A stretch of DNA of 57,740 nucleotides from CAZVFX01 sp964626565 (lineage in GTDB: Bacteria > Myxococcota_A > UBA9042 > CAIXZC01), in NCBI GenBank assembly GCA_964626565.1, contig CAZVFX010000032.1:1-57740 (forward strand), given 5' to 3'. Below, one piece after another: positions 53,593-57,740 of the stretch. The number at the start of each line of letters is the position of its first letter. Position 1 is the stretch's first letter. The notes under the pieces are model-generated. The model saw only the letters and a program-made list of their open reading frames with translations. It did not search any database and had not been told where the DNA came from. The position numbers and the translations under genes are program-made.

Positions 53593-54744
53593 ATGAGGAG
53601 GCTTGGGAGCAGGGTGGAAAATGAGATTGCAGCCCTGAAAAAACAGGTCGACCTCGTGGCCAGGCTGACCCGCCTGCCCTTTGCCGCGCTCTTCCTCATC
53701 GTCATCTTTTCCATCCTTCATTTCTGGGTTGCGTACCTCACCGGCGGAGTCCATGAACGTACCGTCTTTTGCGTTCTCGTCTCCGGGGCCAAGGTGAACG
53801 GGCTGGTCGAAGCCGGCGAATGGTGGCGCCTGGTTTCCTCGGCATTCCTGCACGGTACCTTTTCGCACCTGGTGGTGAACGCCCTGGGCGTCCTGCTCCT
53901 CGGTTGGTTCCTGGAGAACAGCCTGGGGAAGATGGCGCTTCTGGTCACCTTTGTTTCATCCGCGGTGGTGGGCAGTGTTCTATCCTATCTGTTGACCACC
54001 ACCCCTTCCGTGGGCGCTTCGGGCGGCATGTTCGGCCTGTTGGGCGCGACACTTTCGTACAGCCTGGTGCGGTGGCGGACCTTGCCCCGGTTTATCCGTT
54101 CATACGTGGTCGGGCTGCCTGCGGCGGTGGGGGTCTTTTCCCTGATCTACGGATTCGCCGCCGGTAACGTCGACAACTTCGCACACGTGGGAGGAGGCGT
54201 CTTCGGAGCGCTTATCGGACTTGCTTTTTCCGTTATGCCGGAGAGCCGGACCGAAGTGGTAAGGTTCGCCTGTAATCTCGGCAAAGCCGCGTTTGCCATC
54301 GTTCTCGTTTATTGCCTCGGCACGACCGTGGCCAGGATACAAATGCGGTTCGACCTTCCTGAAACCCGGCTCGGCATTTCCGCGGTGGGAGACGGTCTGC
54401 CCATACACTACCCGCAGGACTGGGAGGCCGGAGTCTTCAGAGAGGGGAAATGCGTAGCCGGAGCCCGGATCAGCTCTGCTGAGGATATCGCCTGCTTCAT
54501 CGATCCTTTCTACACCATGTTCCTGGTGGCTCCCTCAGAAGAGATAATGGGCACGCCGGTGTTCAGCGAGTACGTGCGGCGGCGCCTTGAACAGGAGCCG
54601 GGGATGTACGAGCATGACCAGATCTTGTGGGGCAGCGACCATTTGCGGGGTGTGGAGTTCGCCTTGCTTGCGTTCGACGACATCGCCCATAAGTACCTGC
54701 CGCTCTTCACCGCGCTGCAAACCGAACCGGGGCGCGCCGACTAA
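53593..54744 (+). CDS. Rhomboid-family intramembrane serine protease with extra C-terminal domain
   Basis: The protein has 383 residues from the ATG at 53593. Six to seven hydrophobic segments occupy about 25-260. The L1-side motif is WWRLVSSAFLHGTFSHL, the catalytic serine S143 is in VGASGGMFGLLG and the catalytic H198 is in NFAHVGGG. A C-terminal non-membrane domain (about 265-383) follows, which I cannot name. Rhomboids cleave transmembrane substrates. A GTG at 53614 is an alternative start because GGGAG lies shortly before it. The last nucleotides overlap the convergent AmgK-like gene. Confidence 0.92.
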   Translation: MRRLGSRVENEIAALKKQVDLVARLTRLPFAALFLIVIFSILHFWVAYLTGGVHERTVFCVLVSGAKVNGLVEAGEWWRLVSSAFLHGTFSHLVVNALGVLLLGWFLENSLGKMALLVTFVSSAVVGSVLSYLLTTTPSVGASGGMFGLLGATLSYSLVRWRTLPRFIRSYVVGLPAAVGVFSLIYGFAAGNVDNFAHVGGGVFGALIGLAFSVMPESRTEVVRFACNLGKAAFAIVLVYCLGTTVARIQMRFDLPETRLGISAVGDGLPIHYPQDWEAGVFREGKCVAGARISSAEDIACFIDPFYTMFLVAPSEEIMGTPVFSEYVRRRLEQEPGMYEHDQILWGSDHLRGVEFALLAFDDIAHKYLPLFTALQTEPGRAD

Positions 54745-55805
54745 CGTAGCTGCGGTACAGAACGGACCAGCACATCTCTAAGCTGGAAGTATTCGGGCAG
54801 CGGGTCGAACGCTCTCGCCACGTAGGCGAGGCTGTCATCGATGAACTTCAGGAATCCGGGGTTTCCTTTCCGGCGGTCGATGAAGACGAAACGGCCTGCA
54901 TCCTTCAGCTTGCGTTGCACCGTCTGCAGGGCGAACAGCGCATTGAACTGCTCTTCGCTCCCCAGCGGCATCAGGCTGGAAGAGCGCCGATAGTAGTAAG
55001 ATCTAAGCTCCGCGAGTTGCGGCTCCGGGATCACCACGTAAGAATCCCGCAGCAGGGAGACAAGGTCGTACACCGGAGGAGCGAGCAGGGCATCCTGGAA
55101 GTCGATGAGGACCAGCTCCGACGTCCGGCGCATAAGGTTGGTTGACTGAAAGTCGCGGTGGGCGAGGCGGTAGGGGCTGTTCACGAGCCTCGTTGCGATC
55201 TCATCGAACGCGCCTTCCACAAGCCGGTCCTCGTGAGTCGACAGCCGGCCGCCCGCGTAGGCCAGCAAAAGCCATTCCTTGAAGTGATCCAACTCCCAGC
55301 GCAGAAGATCGTAGTCGAATCGGCGGGAGTAGCAGATGACCTCCGGGTAAGGTTGGTCATCGGCCCCGGGTGCGGTGGCCTGCTGGAATCTTACGAGAAG
55401 GTCTATCGCTTCTTTGTAGAGGTCCACCAGAGCACCGGGTCCCCGTTCCTGTAGTTCCGCCAGTGCGGTGGCGTCGCCCAGGTCTTCGAGGAGCACAAAC
55501 CCCTCGGCAGCCCCGTCGTGGTAGAGTTCAGGAACGGGCAATGCGAGCCCGCCCAGGTAATTGAGCATAGTGCAGAACGGAAGCTCTGCCACGGCCTCCT
55601 CACCCGCAGCTTCGTCCGATGCAAAAGGATCGTCGGGAAGCTGCATCAGGATCACGGTGGGAGGCGCTTGTGCGCCTGAGCATTCAAGACGAAAGTAGGA
55701 GCGGCTGGACGCCTGCCCCGGCAGCGGAATGCAGCCGTCAACGCAGCAGGCTTCGCCGAAACGAAGCCTGAGAGCGCTGGTTACAGGTGGCAGGAGTTCA
55801 TGCAT
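54741..55805 (-). CDS. AmgK-like sugar kinase (aminoglycoside-phosphotransferase fold)
   Basis: The protein has 354 residues. The kinase motifs are FVLLEDLGD, the catalytic loop YRLAHRDFQSTNLM and the metal site VLIDFQDALLAPPVYDLVSLL, the arrangement of the AmgK family that phosphorylates N-acetylmuramate or N-acetylglucosamine at C1 for cell-wall recycling. Its usual partner MurU is not in the window. The start (ATG 55805) is 6 nt after the stop of the Cys-rich gene, so the two share a transcript. Family confident; substrate inferred. Confidence 0.85.
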   Translation of the reverse strand: MHELLPPVTSALRLRFGEACCVDGCIPLPGQASSRSYFRLECSGAQAPPTVILMQLPDDPFASDEAAGEEAVAELPFCTMLNYLGGLALPVPELYHDGAAEGFVLLEDLGDATALAELQERGPGALVDLYKEAIDLLVRFQQATAPGADDQPYPEVICYSRRFDYDLLRWELDHFKEWLLLAYAGGRLSTHEDRLVEGAFDEIATRLVNSPYRLAHRDFQSTNLMRRTSELVLIDFQDALLAPPVYDLVSLLRDSYVVIPEPQLAELRSYYYRRSSSLMPLGSEEQFNALFALQTVQRKLKDAGRFVFIDRRKGNPGFLKFIDDSLAYVARAFDPLPEYFQLRDVLVRSVPQLR

Positions 55806-55811
55806 GAAATG

Positions 55812-57656
55812 TCAGCCGCAGACACCCGAGGGGATGTGCTGGCACTGGTTGCTGGTGCACTTGTCGATGGTGCACACGTCGCCATCGTCACATTCTTCGT
55901 CGTGAATGCAGCAGTTCTCCTGGGGCACGTAGATGCAGTTGCCGTTCTGGCAGTAGCGGTCCTTGCACGTCTTGGGAACGCAGTCGTCGGGGGTCTTGCA
56001 GCATTCGGGTTTGTCTTCGTATTGGCACTGCCCCTTGCATTCTCCGGGGGCAATGTCGCAGATGTCGATGGTGCAGATGTCTGCGTCGTTGCACATCCCG
56101 TTGGAGGCGCAGCAGTTCTCTTCGAGAACGTTGGAGCACTTGTGATTGGCGCCGCAACTGTCGGTGGTGCAGCAATTGCCGTCGTTGCACTCGATATCGG
56201 CGAGGCAGCAGCCAGGCTTCAGGTTGTAGTAGCAGTATTCCGCAGAGCAGGCGTGCTCGGTGCAGACGTTGTCGACGCAGTTGGGGCCGCCCTTGCACTG
56301 GGGTGGCGACACGTGATGGTCCACGTCACAGGAGTCGCCGGTGACCACATTCTTGCAGTCCATGCAGTCGTCATTGACCTCGCAACAGCCGCTGGTGGTG
56401 AGCACCCACTTGCACAAACCGTTTTCGCACGAGTCGATAGTGCACGGATTGCCGTCGTCGCAGACGATGGCCGCGGTGCCCGGAGTGCAGCACTTGGCGC
56501 CCACAGGCGTGTGGTGGCACATCCAGCCCAGGCATTCGTCTATGGTGCAGCCGATGCCGTCGTCGCATTCCAGCGATGTTTTACAGCAGTCTTCCCCATC
56601 CAGGATCTTGTATTTGCATACTTTGTCCTGGCAGGACCCTGCGGTACAAGGGTTGTCATCGTTGCAATCCTGGTCGTAGTTGCAGCAGTACGGGTCGTCG
56701 GTGTGCTCGTGGACGCAGAAGCTGTCTTCACAGTAGTCATCGGTGCACGCGTCGTCATCGACGCAGGTTTCGTCTGCAATGCACGACTTGCGCTTGTTGT
56801 GAATGCAGGTGTACATCTTGCAGTAGTCATCGGTGGTAGGGTCGTCGTCGTCACACTGGGACGACGCGCCGCAGCACTGATCCAATGACGCTTTGTCGTA
56901 CAGACATTCCCCTTCCTGGCACGCATCCAGAGTGCATGGATTGTCATCGTTGCAGTCGATAGTTCCGGCGCAGGTGCACAGGGGATTCAATGTGTCCTGC
57001 GGATGGGCGCAGATTCCCGCAATGCAAATGTCCAGAGTACACGGATTGTCGTCCAGGCAATCGGAATCCTTGAAGCAGCAGTTGGCCCGGGGCGCAGAGA
57101 ATACGCACAAGTTGTTTTCGCACTTGTCGTCCGTGCAGTCGTTCTCATCGGTGCATTCGGTGTGGTTGTGGCAGCACAACGGGTTTTGCACCTCGTGCAC
57201 GCAGTGATTGTTCTCGCAGTAGTCGATAGTGCAAGGGTCTCCGTCCGGGTCCTTGTCAGTGGCCAGAGGATTCATGATGTCCTTGCAGTCCACGGTTTCT
57301 ATGCAGCACCCAACCGCCTCCTCCGGGGAGAGCACTCGCTGGGTGCAGCAACCGCCGGCACACTCATCCTTGGTGCAATCGTTACCGTCGTCGCATTCCG
57401 ATTCGAAATCACACGGCACGCACTCCATCACTTCCCGGCTGGACTGGTCCGAGACAACTTCCGGCTGGCATTCGCTCGCGGTTGCGGTGCACTCGTCCTC
57501 CACCGCACAGGAGCAAAGGGCAACGCATTTACCTTCCACGCATTTGTGCCCCTCGGAGCAGTCTTCGCTGGTCGTGCACTTGGCGCCGCCACCTCCGTTG
57601 CCGCAGGCCGGCAGCAGGAAGGCCAGTGCAATGGCTACAAACAACTTCCGATGCAT
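55812..57656 (-). CDS. Lipoprotein with about fifteen CxDxxxCTxDxC repeats
   Basis: The protein has 614 residues. The lipobox is LPAC with Gly at +2. From about 65 to the end it is a chain of units of 30-45 residues with the core CxDxxxCTxDxCxxxxC (CDDGNDCTKDEC, CLDDNPCTLDIC, CNDDNPCTLDAC, CDDGNPCTIDSC, CDDGDVCTIDKC). The alternating Asp residues could bind Ca and the Cys should form disulphides. The same unit occurs twice in LVIVD paralogue 2. The ATG at 57656 follows GGGAG and starts the signal peptide. A rod-like surface protein is inferred. Confidence 0.85.
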   Translation of the reverse strand: MHRKLFVAIALAFLLPACGNGGGGAKCTTSEDCSEGHKCVEGKCVALCSCAVEDECTATASECQPEVVSDQSSREVMECVPCDFESECDDGNDCTKDECAGGCCTQRVLSPEEAVGCCIETVDCKDIMNPLATDKDPDGDPCTIDYCENNHCVHEVQNPLCCHNHTECTDENDCTDDKCENNLCVFSAPRANCCFKDSDCLDDNPCTLDICIAGICAHPQDTLNPLCTCAGTIDCNDDNPCTLDACQEGECLYDKASLDQCCGASSQCDDDDPTTDDYCKMYTCIHNKRKSCIADETCVDDDACTDDYCEDSFCVHEHTDDPYCCNYDQDCNDDNPCTAGSCQDKVCKYKILDGEDCCKTSLECDDGIGCTIDECLGWMCHHTPVGAKCCTPGTAAIVCDDGNPCTIDSCENGLCKWVLTTSGCCEVNDDCMDCKNVVTGDSCDVDHHVSPPQCKGGPNCVDNVCTEHACSAEYCYYNLKPGCCLADIECNDGNCCTTDSCGANHKCSNVLEENCCASNGMCNDADICTIDICDIAPGECKGQCQYEDKPECCKTPDDCVPKTCKDRYCQNGNCIYVPQENCCIHDEECDDGDVCTIDKCTSNQCQHIPSGVCG

Positions 57657-57706
57657 ATGTCTACTCCCGTTTTGGGAACCGTGTGGTTCGTACACTCAGG
57701 CTCTCA

Positions 57707-57735
57707 AGTTTAACCGCCCGCTTGCGGCTTTGCAA
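57707..57735 (-). promoter_or_regulatory. Promoter of the CxDxxxCT repeat gene
   Basis: Reading the minus strand, TTGCAA (57735-57730), 17 nt, TAAACT (57712-57707). GAACC-GTGT-GGTTC (57676-57689) could form a small hairpin in the leader. Confidence 0.55.
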
Positions 57736-57740
57736 TAGCT

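Noticed and set aside
55800..56888. Hydrophobic plus-strand frame opposite the Cys-rich repeat gene
   Set aside because: The apparent membrane protein arises from reverse reading of Cys/Asp/Asn codons.

Overview
The window looks like chromosomal DNA from a high-GC, Gram-negative, predatory- or myxobacterium-like delta-lineage organism (Myxococcota or a close relative, probably uncultured). The reasons are a dozen secreted lipoproteins, disulphide-rich tandem repeats, LVIVD, FG-GAP and propeller proteins, two C-terminal tails resembling MYXO-CTERM sorting signals, a sigma-54 activator, TPR- and PAS-type sensor kinases, a c-di-GMP protein and a PilZ-like protein. This assignment is inference from gene content. 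I see no rRNA, tRNA, CRISPR array, transposase, integrase or phage gene.

Layout. 195-5530 (minus): a four-gene, translationally coupled signalling operon made of a small unknown protein, a sigma-54 activator with an unusual receiver, a periplasmic-TPR histidine kinase, and a stand-alone unusual receiver. 5731-15930: exported proteins (a von Willebrand-like lipoprotein whose metal site is lost, a propeller protein, a CehA/McbA-type PHP metallohydrolase lipoprotein, a VWA lipoprotein with EKPEPA repeats, a C45-type Ntn-hydrolase lipoprotein), with a MazEF-like module at 7415-8034. 16109-26092 (minus): a small lipoprotein, a golvesin-domain protein, two LVIVD-repeat lipoproteins, an AbrB/PIN module and a DUF4091 glycosidase-like protein. 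26137-26794: VapBC. 26878-33185: an MscS channel, a 1396-residue double BadF-type activase protein and a secreted triple helix-hairpin-helix protein. 33157-42515 (minus): a 1549-residue protein of unknown architecture ending in a serine-hydrolase-like domain, a Cys-rich lipoprotein, and a lipoprotein with six 12-Cys modules. 42619-47974 (minus): a DnaK, an FG-GAP/UnbV lipoprotein and a PilZ-like protein. 48129-53519: a 7TM-PAS histidine kinase overlapping a REC-PAS-PAS-GGDEF-EAL protein, then a PAS kinase that lacks its phospho-acceptor histidine. 53593-57656: a rhomboid protease, an AmgK-like sugar kinase and a lipoprotein with about fifteen CxDxxxCTxDxC repeats.

Many promoters can be read by eye. 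They are of TTGNNN - 16 to 18 nt - TANNNT type and are best defined in front of the three toxin-antitoxin modules, the MscS gene, the Cys-rich lipoproteins and the 7TM kinase. The antitoxin promoters overlap palindromes or, for VapBC, three 9-mers at exact 16-bp spacing.

The less ordinary material is: a 77-103 bp non-coding repeat found three times, including an inverted pair; a receiver variant shared by both regulators of the first operon, which is bracketed by similar palindromes; the 1549-residue protein; the six-fold 12-Cys module; the His-less kinase sharing an overlapping divergent promoter with a rhomboid protease; and a GGDEF domain interrupted just before its signature.
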